This document shows, piece after piece, positions 8,376 through 16,686 of a stretch of DNA of 22,984 nt. The stretch is from NCBI GenBank assembly GCA_014729935.1, contig WJJB01000473.1:1-22984 (forward strand). Direction: 5' to 3'. A program made the translations under genes and the position numbers. Numbering within the stretch: position 1 is the first letter of the stretch; each line of letters opens with the position of its first letter. The notes beneath the pieces are model-generated. The model was not told where the DNA came from. It saw only the letters and a program-made list of their open reading frames with translations, and did not search any database. Origin of the DNA: Candidatus Bathyarchaeota archaeon (GTDB lineage Archaea; Asgardarchaeota; Lokiarchaeia; Sigyniarchaeales; Sigyniarchaeaceae).

Positions 8376-11300
8376 ATGAATGATTGGGAGGATCCCGAAA
8401 TGGTGGGAAGGAATAGACTACCTGCCCATTGCACCACCGTCCCTTTCCAAGATCTGGAGGAGCTCCAAGATACATTGGCAAGTAACGATTGCAACTTAAG
8501 CCGGATCATCTCACTGAATGGTTCATGGAAGTTCAATTGGGCAAGAAATCCGAGCGAGCGACCAAGAGAGTTTTTCACGAGAACGTTCGACGTTTCCAGT
8601 TGGGAGGAGATTCCCGTGCCGTCATGTTGGCAGCTACATGGGTATGGCGTACCAATATATACAAATTTCTTATATCCCAGGAGCGTCAAGTATCTCTTCC
8701 CGCCCCGCATCAGCCATGAATATAACCCGGTTGGTTCCTTCAGGAGAAATTTCACGGTTCCTGGAGATTGGCTTGAGAATGACATGCAAGTCCTCGTGCA
8801 TTTTGCTGGCGTGAAATCTGCTTTCTACACGTGGATTAATGGCGAAAACGTGGGATACAGTCAAGGTAGTATGACTCCAGCAGAATTCAATATCACGCCG
8901 CATCTTACCCGGGGGGAAAACACCATAGCTGTCGAGGTCTACCGATGGTCTGATGGGTCGTATCTAGAGGATCAAGACATGTGGCGCTTTAGTGGTATAT
9001 TCCGGGACGTTTATTTGCTAGCAGTGCCCACCTTGCACTTGCTTGACTACTATTTCAGCTGTGACTTGAATCACGATTATAGGCATGCCGTTTTAAAATC
9101 GACCATTACCATTTCCAATGAATTTGGAAACCAAGACCGAGATTGCAGCATTCGCCTTCACCTCTTGGAACCTGGTAAATCGAATATCACGGGTATACCC
9201 ATCGTCGAGCGGGAGATAACGGTTGAACGTGGAAGCCATATGCAAGTGCACCTGTCTTCCACCGTAGAAAATCCCTTGAAATGGACTGCCGAAACGCCTA
9301 ACTTGTACACGATTGTATTGGAGTTATCCATGAATGACGGCAGGGCGATCGATGCGAGAGCTTGCAAGTTTGGGTTCCGCGTCGTTCAAATCAAGGACGC
9401 TCGAGTTCTCGTAAACGGGAAAAAAATATTATTCAGGGGGGTCAACCGACATGAACATCATCCTGATACTGGAAGGCATGTTCCCGTGGAAACCATGATT
9501 GAAGACATCAAGCTCATGAAGCAGAATAACATCAATGCCGTGCGGACAGGTCATTACCCGAATCACCCGGCATGGTACGATCTCTGCGATCAGTATGGAT
9601 TGTACGTGCTCGATGAATGCAACTTGGAATCACATGGCATGCGAAACCGCATTCCAACGAGTAGAAAAAGGTGGACTGCAGCTTGCATCGACAGGATGAC
9701 GAGAATGGTTGAGCGTGATAAGAATCACGCGTCCGTGATCATGTGGTCCCTTGGTAACGAAGCAGGCAACGGTGAAAACTTCATCAAGATGAAGCAAGCC
9801 GCCTTGGAAATCGATGATAGCCGTCCAATTCATTACGAGGGTGATTACGAGTTGCGTGAATCCGATGTATTCAGTAGCATGTATACCTCCCCTAGCGATT
9901 TGGCGCGTTCGGGCAAAGGTGAGCCAGTGCGCACCGGCATTCATAAACGTGTTCCCCCAAGGAAATACCTGGGAAAACCCCGCATGCTCTGCGAGTATGC
10001 ACATGCCATGGGTAATTCCGTTGGCAACTTGCAGGAATACTGGGACGTGTTTGAAGCACACGATAACATGGCAGGTGGATTCATCTGGGATTGGATAGAT
10101 CAAGGTTTGCGAAAAACCGATCCTGAGACGGGTAGAGAATTTTGGGCATACGGCGGGGACTATGGAGATAAGCCAAATTCATCCAATTTTTGTTGCAATG
10201 GGCTCCTGCGGCCTGATAGAACGCCAAATCCGAGCTTGCACGAGGTGAAGAAGGTATACCAACCCATCAAGGTGGAATCCCTTGATCCACGCGATTTCAC
10301 TGCTCGGATCCGCAACAAATACTTTCATACTACCATTAGCAATGATTTGTATTCAATCGAGTGGATACTGGAATCAGACGGGATTCCGGTGCAGCAAGGC
10401 ATCCTAACAATGCCAACGGTACCTCCAGGGGAAGCTCGGCAAGTACAAGTGCCATTGAACATTGATAAGCTTGAAAATACACGTGAGCATTTCTTGATGT
10501 TACAATGCAAGCTTCGGAAGGATGTTCACTGGGCTTGCAAGGGTCACGTTGTCGCTTGGGACCAGTTTCCGGTAGTCGTGAATGCTGATGGCCCGGTTTC
10601 ACCCCCACTTCGACTTGAACGGGAAACACTCCCCGACATTAACATCCTTGAAAGTGAGGGTGGAAAGAGAATAAGCATGGTAAATGATACGTTCCAAGCG
10701 ACTTTTTCCAAGAAAAGCGGGGGATTGATCTCGTTGCGGCACGGGACGCAAGAAATGCTGAAAAAACCGTTATTACCAAACTTCTGGCGAGCGCCCACCG
10801 ACAACGATAAAGGCTTGGCGAAGATGGTTCCCCTGCTCTCGATATTCCAAAAGGGATGGAAGCGTGCAATGAAACGCCGGAAGGTGACCAAGTTTACCGT
10901 GGAACGGATGCACGCGGGAGTTGTAGAGATTCAAGTCGTTTCTCGACTACCATGGTGGAGAGCCCGTGGCAAGCACCTCATGACATGGAGGGTTCATGGT
11001 AACGGCGCCATCAGGATTGAGTGCCGGTTCACTCCAAGGAAGCACATGATCAGGTTCGGGATGCAAGGTGCCCTTATAGATGAAATAAACAAAGTAACTT
11101 GGTTCGGGCGTGGCCCCCACGAAAACTATGAAGATAGGAAAACCGGGGCTGCCATCGGGAGGTATTCCATGAGTGTCAATGACATGATCCACGACTATGT
11201 CATGCCCCAGGAAAACGGAAACCGTTGTGACGTCCGTTGGATTTGCTTTAGAAGTGAATCGGGAAAGGGGTTGCTCATTGAAGATGACGGGGGGACGCTC

Positions 11301-11543
11301 CTGAGCATGAGCGCTTGGCCATACACGATGGCAGACTTAGAAATAGCAAGGCATGTTCATGAAGTACCAAGAAGAGACCTCATCACCGTGAATATCGATT
11401 ACAAGCAGAGGGGCGTGGGGGGTGATTCTCCCGGTATTGGACCATGCATCAAGGATAAGTACAAGTTGCTCAAGGGCAAGGAATACAGTTACGCTTATAT
11501 CATGAAGCCGGTGGATGAATCAATAGACCAAGTTGATGAATAA
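8376..11543 (+). CDS. lacZ: beta-galactosidase, LacZ type (GH2)
   Basis: Hydrolyses terminal beta-D-galactosides. 1055 residues, close to E. coli LacZ (1024). The five-domain order is visible: sugar-binding domain (about 45-218, including SDGSYLEDQDMWRFSGIFRDV), Ig-like domain (220-335), TIM barrel (336-630), a second Ig-like domain, and the C-terminal small-chain domain (about 770-1040, with FWRAPTDNDKG and WFGRGPHENYEDR). The acid/base is E462 (SLGNEAGN) and the nucleophile E540 (MLCEYAHAMGNS); FRGVNRHEHHP and GGFIWDWIDQG are also intact. There is no signal peptide, so it should be cytoplasmic. GGTTGAT just before the ATG is a near match to an archaeal ribosome site. Its stop codon lies within the inverted repeat at 11541-11591. 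Alpha-side neighbours and a sialidase suggest glycoconjugate breakdown rather than lactose use. Confidence 0.95.
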   Translation: MNDWEDPEMVGRNRLPAHCTTVPFQDLEELQDTLASNDCNLSRIISLNGSWKFNWARNPSERPREFFTRTFDVSSWEEIPVPSCWQLHGYGVPIYTNFLYPRSVKYLFPPRISHEYNPVGSFRRNFTVPGDWLENDMQVLVHFAGVKSAFYTWINGENVGYSQGSMTPAEFNITPHLTRGENTIAVEVYRWSDGSYLEDQDMWRFSGIFRDVYLLAVPTLHLLDYYFSCDLNHDYRHAVLKSTITISNEFGNQDRDCSIRLHLLEPGKSNITGIPIVEREITVERGSHMQVHLSSTVENPLKWTAETPNLYTIVLELSMNDGRAIDARACKFGFRVVQIKDARVLVNGKKILFRGVNRHEHHPDTGRHVPVETMIEDIKLMKQNNINAVRTGHYPNHPAWYDLCDQYGLYVLDECNLESHGMRNRIPTSRKRWTAACIDRMTRMVERDKNHASVIMWSLGNEAGNGENFIKMKQAALEIDDSRPIHYEGDYELRESDVFSSMYTSPSDLARSGKGEPVRTGIHKRVPPRKYLGKPRMLCEYAHAMGNSVGNLQEYWDVFEAHDNMAGGFIWDWIDQGLRKTDPETGREFWAYGGDYGDKPNSSNFCCNGLLRPDRTPNPSLHEVKKVYQPIKVESLDPRDFTARIRNKYFHTTISNDLYSIEWILESDGIPVQQGILTMPTVPPGEARQVQVPLNIDKLENTREHFLMLQCKLRKDVHWACKGHVVAWDQFPVVVNADGPVSPPLRLERETLPDINILESEGGKRISMVNDTFQATFSKKSGGLISLRHGTQEMLKKPLLPNFWRAPTDNDKGLAKMVPLLSIFQKGWKRAMKRRKVTKFTVERMHAGVVEIQVVSRLPWWRARGKHLMTWRVHGNGAIRIECRFTPRKHMIRFGMQGALIDEINKVTWFGRGPHENYEDRKTGAAIGRYSMSVNDMIHDYVMPQENGNRCDVRWICFRSESGKGLLIEDDGGTLLSMSAWPYTMADLEIARHVHEVPRRDLITVNIDYKQRGVGGDSPGIGPCIKDKYKLLKGKEYSYAYIMKPVDESIDQVDE

Positions 11544-11591
11544 AGTTGCGAGAAAGGAGATGGAAACGCAGGGGATATTTTCGCAACTTTA
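11541..11591. terminator. inverted repeat containing both stop codons of convergent genes
   Basis: TAAAGTTGCGA (11541-11551) is the exact reverse complement of TCGCAACTTTA (11581-11591), an 11-bp perfect stem extendable by three pairs (one G-U) with a loop of about 23 bases. The first TAA is the stop codon of the beta-galactosidase and the last TTA is the stop codon, on the minus strand, of the sulfatase. Each mRNA would therefore carry the same sequence from its stop codon onward. It is a likely shared transcription or 3'-end signal. Confidence 0.5.
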
Positions 11592-13370
11592 AAGAGAGGG
11601 GTCTTCGGGTACGCTAACACGCACGGCATGGGATGCATCAAGGTCCCCGTGTTTCTCCGAATCATCGCGCTTCCATGCCTTGATGGACACGATCTTCCCC
11701 AGGAGCGGTGTTAGCAAGGCGTCAACATCAACAATTTCATCCGATTGACTGCGTCGCAGACTGAGTTTCCCGCTATCTCCCGCGTGAAAGGTCCCTTTCA
11801 TGGTTTGCCCTTGAAAAATGAAGATGGTATCCTTTCCGAGGTAATAATCGATGATTTCATTTAAAGGGATTTTATACAGCTCCGGATTTTGAGGGGAAAG
11901 GTGTATTTCAATGCAAGCAGCACCATCGTCGTTCAAGACTAGCCGCCCCTTTTCCTTGATAAAATGCTTATACAGGTAGTAAGGATAATCGGGATTTGGT
12001 TCAGGAAATAAAGCTTCCATTTCTTGCTGCCATTCATGCAACAATTGTTTCATATTCATCACCGTACCTCCCATCTCGCTAGCAAGATCATGTTCCACAC
12101 CGATATCATTCCCGAGATCATAGAGTTCAACGTGATTGTCTTCGAAGAACTCGATGAGCTTGAAATCACCATATCTTATGGAAGAACCTGGTGTTCCCCC
12201 TTGATTCCCGTAGTGAGGATAATGCCAATAAATTGCTTCCCTATCGAGCGCCCCCTCCCCAGATCCTTTCAAGAGCGGGAGCAGGCTTACCCCGTCCACG
12301 TGCTGATTAGTCATGGGAGGGAGCCCTGCCATTTCCAAGATAGTTGGATAAAAATCCGTGCTTGTTACTGGTACCCCACACTTGGTACCCGGCTTGACCA
12401 CGCCTGGCCACTTGACAATCAGAGGATCGCGTACTCCACCTTCGTACATCCATCCCTTGCCCTCGGCAAGTGGCTTGTTACATGTCGGCGTGCCCGAGCC
12501 AGTTGCCAACCCGCCATTATCGGAAAAGAAGAAGATGATTGTCTCGTCCAAGATGTCCAATTCTTCCAGCGTGGCAAGTAACCGCCCGATGTTGGTATCA
12601 AGCACGTCGATCATGGCTGCATAGGTAGGATCAGATTGGAATAATCGTCGCCTCATTCGCATGTCTTTCTTGTGCTCGCATGGGAAATAATCCCCGTACT
12701 GGAAGGGATCCTTGCTTGCAAGACCCATCTCCTTGGCTTTTTTCACGTATTTCTGCCTGACATGTTCGGGCGCTTGAATCGGGACATGTACCGCGTAATA
12801 CGACAGGTACATGAAGAAAGGGTTTCCCTTTCTATCGGATTGAATCAGTTGTATCGCTTCGGTAGTGAGTCTATCCGTGAGATACTCGCCCCTTGGCCCA
12901 TCGTCCAACCTGGGGTTCTTGTATGGACTGAAATACCCGTGTTTTGGATTCCCCCAAGAGCATCCTCCTACGTTTACTTGGAATCCAACATGTTCTGGCC
13001 AATATTCTTCCGGACCAAGGTGCCACTTGCCCACGTGATACGTGGCATAACCTGCATCCTGCAAAGCCTTGGCAACCGTGATCTCTCCATCTGGCAGGTG
13101 ATCGATGTATGGTGGCGTCAGGAGCTTACCGCGCTCGCGCATTGCCCCAAAATAATTGGTGGTACCAAGCCGAGCGGGATATTTTCCCGTCATGATGCTC
13201 GCGCGCGTTGGTGAGCACACGGGACATGCTGCGTAGGCATCCGTGAACATCATGCCATCACTTGCAAGTGAATCAATGTTGGGTGTCTCGTAAAAGGAGC
13301 TTCCGTAGCAGGTTAGGTCTCGCCATCCCATGTCGTCGATGATAATAAAAATGATATTTGGTCGCTGCAT
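11589..13370 (-). CDS. sulfatase (type I, formylglycine-dependent)
   Basis: A 593-residue alkaline-phosphatase-superfamily sulfatase. Metal ligands D12 and D13 (IIDDMGW) and D284-N285 (FSDNGG) are present. The formylglycine motif is CSPTR with C52 as the residue to be oxidised and R56. HVGKWHLG gives K115 and H117; H195 lies in AVHVPIQAP and another lysine near 305. Family enzymes hydrolyse sulfate esters on sugars or other organic sulfates; the substrate here is unknown. There is no signal peptide, which is unusual because most bacterial relatives are exported. A Cys-type motif needs an anaerobic sulfatase-maturing radical-SAM enzyme or a formylglycine-generating enzyme, and neither is in this window. 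Residues from about 465 on form a C-terminal extension of about 125 residues that I do not recognise. Confidence 0.92.
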   Translation of the reverse strand: MQRPNIIFIIIDDMGWRDLTCYGSSFYETPNIDSLASDGMMFTDAYAACPVCSPTRASIMTGKYPARLGTTNYFGAMRERGKLLTPPYIDHLPDGEITVAKALQDAGYATYHVGKWHLGPEEYWPEHVGFQVNVGGCSWGNPKHGYFSPYKNPRLDDGPRGEYLTDRLTTEAIQLIQSDRKGNPFFMYLSYYAVHVPIQAPEHVRQKYVKKAKEMGLASKDPFQYGDYFPCEHKKDMRMRRRLFQSDPTYAAMIDVLDTNIGRLLATLEELDILDETIIFFFSDNGGLATGSGTPTCNKPLAEGKGWMYEGGVRDPLIVKWPGVVKPGTKCGVPVTSTDFYPTILEMAGLPPMTNQHVDGVSLLPLLKGSGEGALDREAIYWHYPHYGNQGGTPGSSIRYGDFKLIEFFEDNHVELYDLGNDIGVEHDLASEMGGTVMNMKQLLHEWQQEMEALFPEPNPDYPYYLYKHFIKEKGRLVLNDDGAACIEIHLSPQNPELYKIPLNEIIDYYLGKDTIFIFQGQTMKGTFHAGDSGKLSLRRSQSDEIVDVDALLTPLLGKIVSIKAWKRDDSEKHGDLDASHAVRVSVPEDPSL

Positions 13371-13432
13371 GTCAAATTACCACGTTCCCATCCATGGCCA
13401 ATGATTCCTTGATTGATTCTTCTCACATGTTC

Positions 13433-13443
13433 ATATAATATAA
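13433..13443 (+). promoter_or_regulatory. TATA box of the deacetylase gene
   Basis: ATATAATATAA is centred about 27 bases before the ATG at 13465, so transcription should begin within a few bases of the start codon (leaderless). On the opposite strand the same sequence could drive the sulfatase with a leader of about 40 bases. Confidence 0.55.
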
Positions 13444-13464
13444 TACCTTGCATGTGTATGGTAC

Positions 13465-14334
13465 ATGGAACCGCTTCCTGAAACCCGCGCGGGGATCCTG
13501 TTTTTCGTGCCTCACGCTGATGACCTCGAGTTTGGACCCGTCCTCACATGTATCGAGGCTCTCCGGCAAGGACATGAGGTGACAGAGGTCTTGATGACTA
13601 ATTGCGCTTATGGAACCTTAAATGTACCTTTCAGGGGGAAGCGGTTAATGCGAATACGCATGAATGAGTTGGAAAAAACCCGGGACGTATACATGGCAGA
13701 AACTGGTAACGTGTTGCATGTTAAAAGGATGGGACATGTAGATGGGTTCCTTCCCCTTTCAGGAGAATCCATTTCCCAGGTTCGCGAGTTGATGAAGCAA
13801 TTGCAGCCAGAAATCGTATTTGCTCCTGATCCTTGGTTCTCCATTGATTATCATCCCGATCACATCAATACCGGGAGGATCCCGCTTCTTGCTATCCACG
13901 GGATGCCGGAGCACCATCGACCTCGCAAGATTTACCTATATTACACTTTCAAACCAAACACGTTCATCCCTTGCTCCAAGAAGAATCTTGATGTTGCCTT
14001 CAAGGCCCTATCAAAGCACCGCAGTCAAGTATCACCCCTGCAAATCAAGTTACTTCGTCCCCTGAAGTGGATCTTGATGAAAGTGAATAGAATCCGGTAT
14101 GGCAGGCACGTGGAACGGGTGCGCGCGGTGAAACCCGGGAAGATAAGGGAAGCAGTACACCCGGGAAAGCATGGCATCAAGGATGCAATGTTGTTTTCCT
14201 TGTTCCTCAAATTCATGAAACCACTCCCTCCTGAGAGATATCAACCGCGTCCTAGTGAACTTGGATTGCAAATTGACCGTGGAGCCATTTCAAGTTGGGA
14301 AAAACGCCATGCTACTGGCTCTTCAAGGTTTTAG
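13465..14334 (+). CDS. PIG-L/LmbE family deacetylase
   Basis: A 289-residue zinc-dependent N-deacetylase-like protein. The family removes N-acetyl groups from GlcNAc-type sugars or glycolipids. Zinc ligands H17 and D20 and the base D19 are in FVPHADDLEFG, where Ala replaces the usual Pro of HPDD; H133 is in HPDHINTG (130-137). The fold after residue 10 (ILFFVPHADD, alternating strands) is typical. It has an unusually basic C-terminal third (about 180-235) with no membrane helix. The ATG at 13465 is supported by the TATA box about 27 bases upstream. It sits between a sulfatase and a sialidase on the other strand, which fits a role on N-acetylated glycan products, but the substrate is an inference. 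Confidence 0.88.
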   Translation: MEPLPETRAGILFFVPHADDLEFGPVLTCIEALRQGHEVTEVLMTNCAYGTLNVPFRGKRLMRIRMNELEKTRDVYMAETGNVLHVKRMGHVDGFLPLSGESISQVRELMKQLQPEIVFAPDPWFSIDYHPDHINTGRIPLLAIHGMPEHHRPRKIYLYYTFKPNTFIPCSKKNLDVAFKALSKHRSQVSPLQIKLLRPLKWILMKVNRIRYGRHVERVRAVKPGKIREAVHPGKHGIKDAMLFSLFLKFMKPLPPERYQPRPSELGLQIDRGAISSWEKRHATGSSRF

Positions 14335-14397
14335 CTTTCTTGCCTATATGTCCACGTTGGGGATTGTGTCACGGGTATAATTGCAACCTGAACGAGT

Positions 14398-15615
14398 TCA
14401 AGATTCCTTGATCCAGTCCTCAGTAAATCGTGCGATTGATAACCCGTTATAAGTCCCCTTTTTGCCGGGAATGCTCCCATCCTCGAAAAGGCAATATATG
14501 AAATTATTCCTCGCATCAATCGCAAGGTCCGAATATGCGGAAGGGCCAGGTTCGATAACACGCTTTTTCTTGAAGGTTTTCCCACCATCCTCGCTCAACC
14601 AGGCGGTGAGCTTATGCCGAGTTCCTGGCCCTTTGATCGTTGCCCGCGAATCAGGACTTGTATATACCACGACCTTGTTAGGGTTATCATCGTGCCAAGG
14701 CAACGATATCACGCTCCCCATGCATATTGGTTCGGGGAGCGATTCATTAAACTCGTAGGGAGTCCAAGCCGTGGCACCATCTCCAGAAGTGGTCATGGCT
14801 TTGCCACATGTGGGATTGTTTGGATCCATGGATTGGATATTGCGAGAATAAAGGCGCACGGATCCATTTGCCAACTGGATTCCTTGAGTTTCGCTGGGTG
14901 ACTTGATGGTGAATGGTACGAAGTCCCCACTGTTCCAAGTGTCTCCCCCATCATCAGAATAGATTACAGCCACTTGCGATGGCTTGTGGGAACCAGGATC
15001 CTCTGGATTGGACGCGAGCCAGAACGGAATTACGAGGCGACCTTTCAGGGGACCCTTGCGAAGTTGGATCCCATGTCCAGGCCCCGCAGCTATCACGGTC
15101 CAGTCATATTCCTCCTTAAATTCTTGAAGCACTGCCGTGATATCAAGTGGTGTTTCCCACGTGACACCGTCATCCATGCTTCTCGTGTAGAACGCTTTAT
15201 CATAATGCTCGCAAAATACAAGATGGATCGTTTTTCCATCCCGATCAGTGATGGGGACCGGATTATTGGTACACACGTCAATGAGTGGTTCGAAATCCTC
15301 GGAATCTTGATCCCATCCCTTGAGCTCGGCGAATGTACCCGCTTCCAGCATCTCTGGCCATGAACGTGGTGCAAGGAGGCGGTCACTTTCAAATATCACA
15401 ATTGGATCAACCCAATCATCCAACCGGGAAACGGGATCGATACAGCGACGAGACATGATGGCACTATGTGCCCAATCGCTACAACTTCTTTTTCTTGCTT
15501 CGCAAAAAGCCAATAGGGTTCCTTTTGTCGTGCAAGTTAGCGCCGGGATCCTGTAACAATACACGCCATGCGCTCCAGATTCGAATACTGGTATTCGTTC
15601 CAACCTTTTTACCAT
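14398..15615 (-). CDS. exo-alpha-sialidase (GH33-type)
   Basis: A 405-residue six-bladed propeller that should release terminal sialic acids. Key residues, numbered from the ATG at 15615: R22 in YRIP, D47 in CSDW (general acid/base), four Asp boxes (146-153 SMDDGVTW, 220-227 SDDGGDTW, 277-284, 341-348 SEDGGKTF), E242 (SETQG) with nucleophile Y361 (SAYSD), and R257 and R324 as the likely second and third arginines. An insertion at about 68-112 is longer than in usual sialidases. There is no signal peptide. The frame opens further upstream (TTG at 15717, ATG at 15660), but 15615 places the RIP motif at the usual distance from the N-terminus and lies about 29 bases from a TATA-like TTATTAAA (minus strand, 15641-15648). 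Other keto-sugar or Kdn substrates are possible. Confidence 0.88.
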   Translation of the reverse strand: MVKRLERIPVFESGAHGVYCYRIPALTCTTKGTLLAFCEARKRSCSDWAHSAIMSRRCIDPVSRLDDWVDPIVIFESDRLLAPRSWPEMLEAGTFAELKGWDQDSEDFEPLIDVCTNNPVPITDRDGKTIHLVFCEHYDKAFYTRSMDDGVTWETPLDITAVLQEFKEEYDWTVIAAGPGHGIQLRKGPLKGRLVIPFWLASNPEDPGSHKPSQVAVIYSDDGGDTWNSGDFVPFTIKSPSETQGIQLANGSVRLYSRNIQSMDPNNPTCGKAMTTSGDGATAWTPYEFNESLPEPICMGSVISLPWHDDNPNKVVVYTSPDSRATIKGPGTRHKLTAWLSEDGGKTFKKKRVIEPGPSAYSDLAIDARNNFIYCLFEDGSIPGKKGTYNGLSIARFTEDWIKES

Positions 15616-15640
15616 GACGAGTAAATACGAACTCCAATCA

Positions 15641-15648
15641 TTTAATAA
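15641..15648 (-). promoter_or_regulatory. TATA box of the sialidase gene
   Basis: Minus-strand TTATTAAA, centred about 29 bases before the ATG at 15615, so a nearly leaderless mRNA is expected. This position argues against the longer N-terminal starts. Confidence 0.5.
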
Positions 15649-15882
15649 TCCCCATGACATGCGAAGAAAACTCAGTGATTTCGCGGGCTTTCTTCGCTTT
15701 CTTTGTTTAACGAGCAACCTGTGGTGTTGGATTTGGAACGCAAGCCATTATCTTATTAAAAACGGTGAAAGAACTATTAATGACCATGGTTTAAAAGCCA
15801 TATCTAGATTACTTACTTGAGGAACTGTCCTTGGAATAGAATTAATGGTTTGGAAAAAGAACGATGGAGAATTGCCATTACC

Positions 15883-16587
15883 ATGATGCAACTCGTTATA
15901 CTTCCATTGGCATATGCATTCTCGTATGGTTTGTTGCACACGCTCCAACCTTGTGAAGACAAAGCCATTTTCGGTTTTCATGCCTTTGGTGTCGCGAAGC
16001 ACACGATGGAAGCCATGAAGCTCGTTGGGATTTACGCGCTTGGATTGCTTTCAATTAACAACTTTTTCGGCTTTATATTTTCCCTTGCTGGTACGGCGTT
16101 ATCCCTCAATGAAAATGTTGAACTTTTACTCAAGTACATATCTCCAATCGTTACTATCATCCTTGGGATTGTTTTACTCTACCGGTTAATTGCATTCGGT
16201 AAACAAGATGATCATTATGCTATTCCAGAAACCTTCAAGGTGAAGAAAAAGAAACTGCCCATTTTCCTCCTTGGGGTCATAACCGGGTTGCCCCCGTGTC
16301 CCTTCGAGCTAGCTATCTACATAGAGGCTTTCCGTGCATCAACAGGATATTTTTTTAATGGTATCGCGTACGTGTTTTTGTTTTCCATCGGGACCGTGAT
16401 AGGCTTGTTTATCCTCGCCCTGGTGCTAAGATCCATGAGATTGCTTGATTTCATGAAGGGGAATAGGAGGGACGTGATACAGAAGTTCATATCCTCGCTC
16501 TTGATAGTTTTTGGCGTTATAAATCTATTGCTTACCATTGCAGGTATAAGCCTCTTTCCCGAACCTCCCCCTATCGAAGAATTATGA
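15883..16587 (+). CDS. six-helix membrane protein, LysE-superfamily type (CcdA/TauE-SafE/NicO-like)
   Basis: A 234-residue polytopic protein with about six hydrophobic segments in two halves. Each half begins with a matching motif: GLLHTLQPCEDKA (16-28) and GVITGLPPCPFE (131-142), the internal repeat and PC motifs typical of CcdA and sulfite-exporter-like relatives in the LysE superfamily; H19 also recalls the HxxxP motif of nickel/cobalt exporters. The two cysteines C24 and C139 could form a redox pair as in CcdA, or the protein could move a metal or small anion; I cannot decide. A lysine-rich loop (119-124) separates the halves. The first ATG is at 15883; GGAGA about 12 bases upstream is a distant ribosome site. 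A TTG at 15817 is in frame but encodes a non-hydrophobic leader. Confidence 0.6.
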   Translation: MMQLVILPLAYAFSYGLLHTLQPCEDKAIFGFHAFGVAKHTMEAMKLVGIYALGLLSINNFFGFIFSLAGTALSLNENVELLLKYISPIVTIILGIVLLYRLIAFGKQDDHYAIPETFKVKKKKLPIFLLGVITGLPPCPFELAIYIEAFRASTGYFFNGIAYVFLFSIGTVIGLFILALVLRSMRLLDFMKGNRRDVIQKFISSLLIVFGVINLLLTIAGISLFPEPPPIEEL

Positions 16588-16686
16588 GTTGGTAGCGTTT
16601 TTCCACCAAGTAGGCATTAAGAATGGCTCGTTTCGTTTATCCCCCTTGCGAAAGAAAAGCCGTACCTTTAGCTAGAACGTGGTAAT

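Noticed and set aside
12024..12581. 185-codon open frame on the plus strand within the sulfatase, and similar long shadows at 8111-8785, 421-756 and 21941-22552
   Set aside because: Each lies opposite a gene with clear family motifs and has no recognisable protein features.
15616..15717. N-terminal extension of the sialidase (TTG at 15717 or ATG at 15660)
   Set aside because: A basic, non-family sequence, and the TATA box lies within it; 15615 fits both promoter distance and family length.
16588..16686. Small inverted repeat TTGGT/ACCAA after the membrane protein gene
   Set aside because: Only five pairs with a long loop; not distinguishable from chance.
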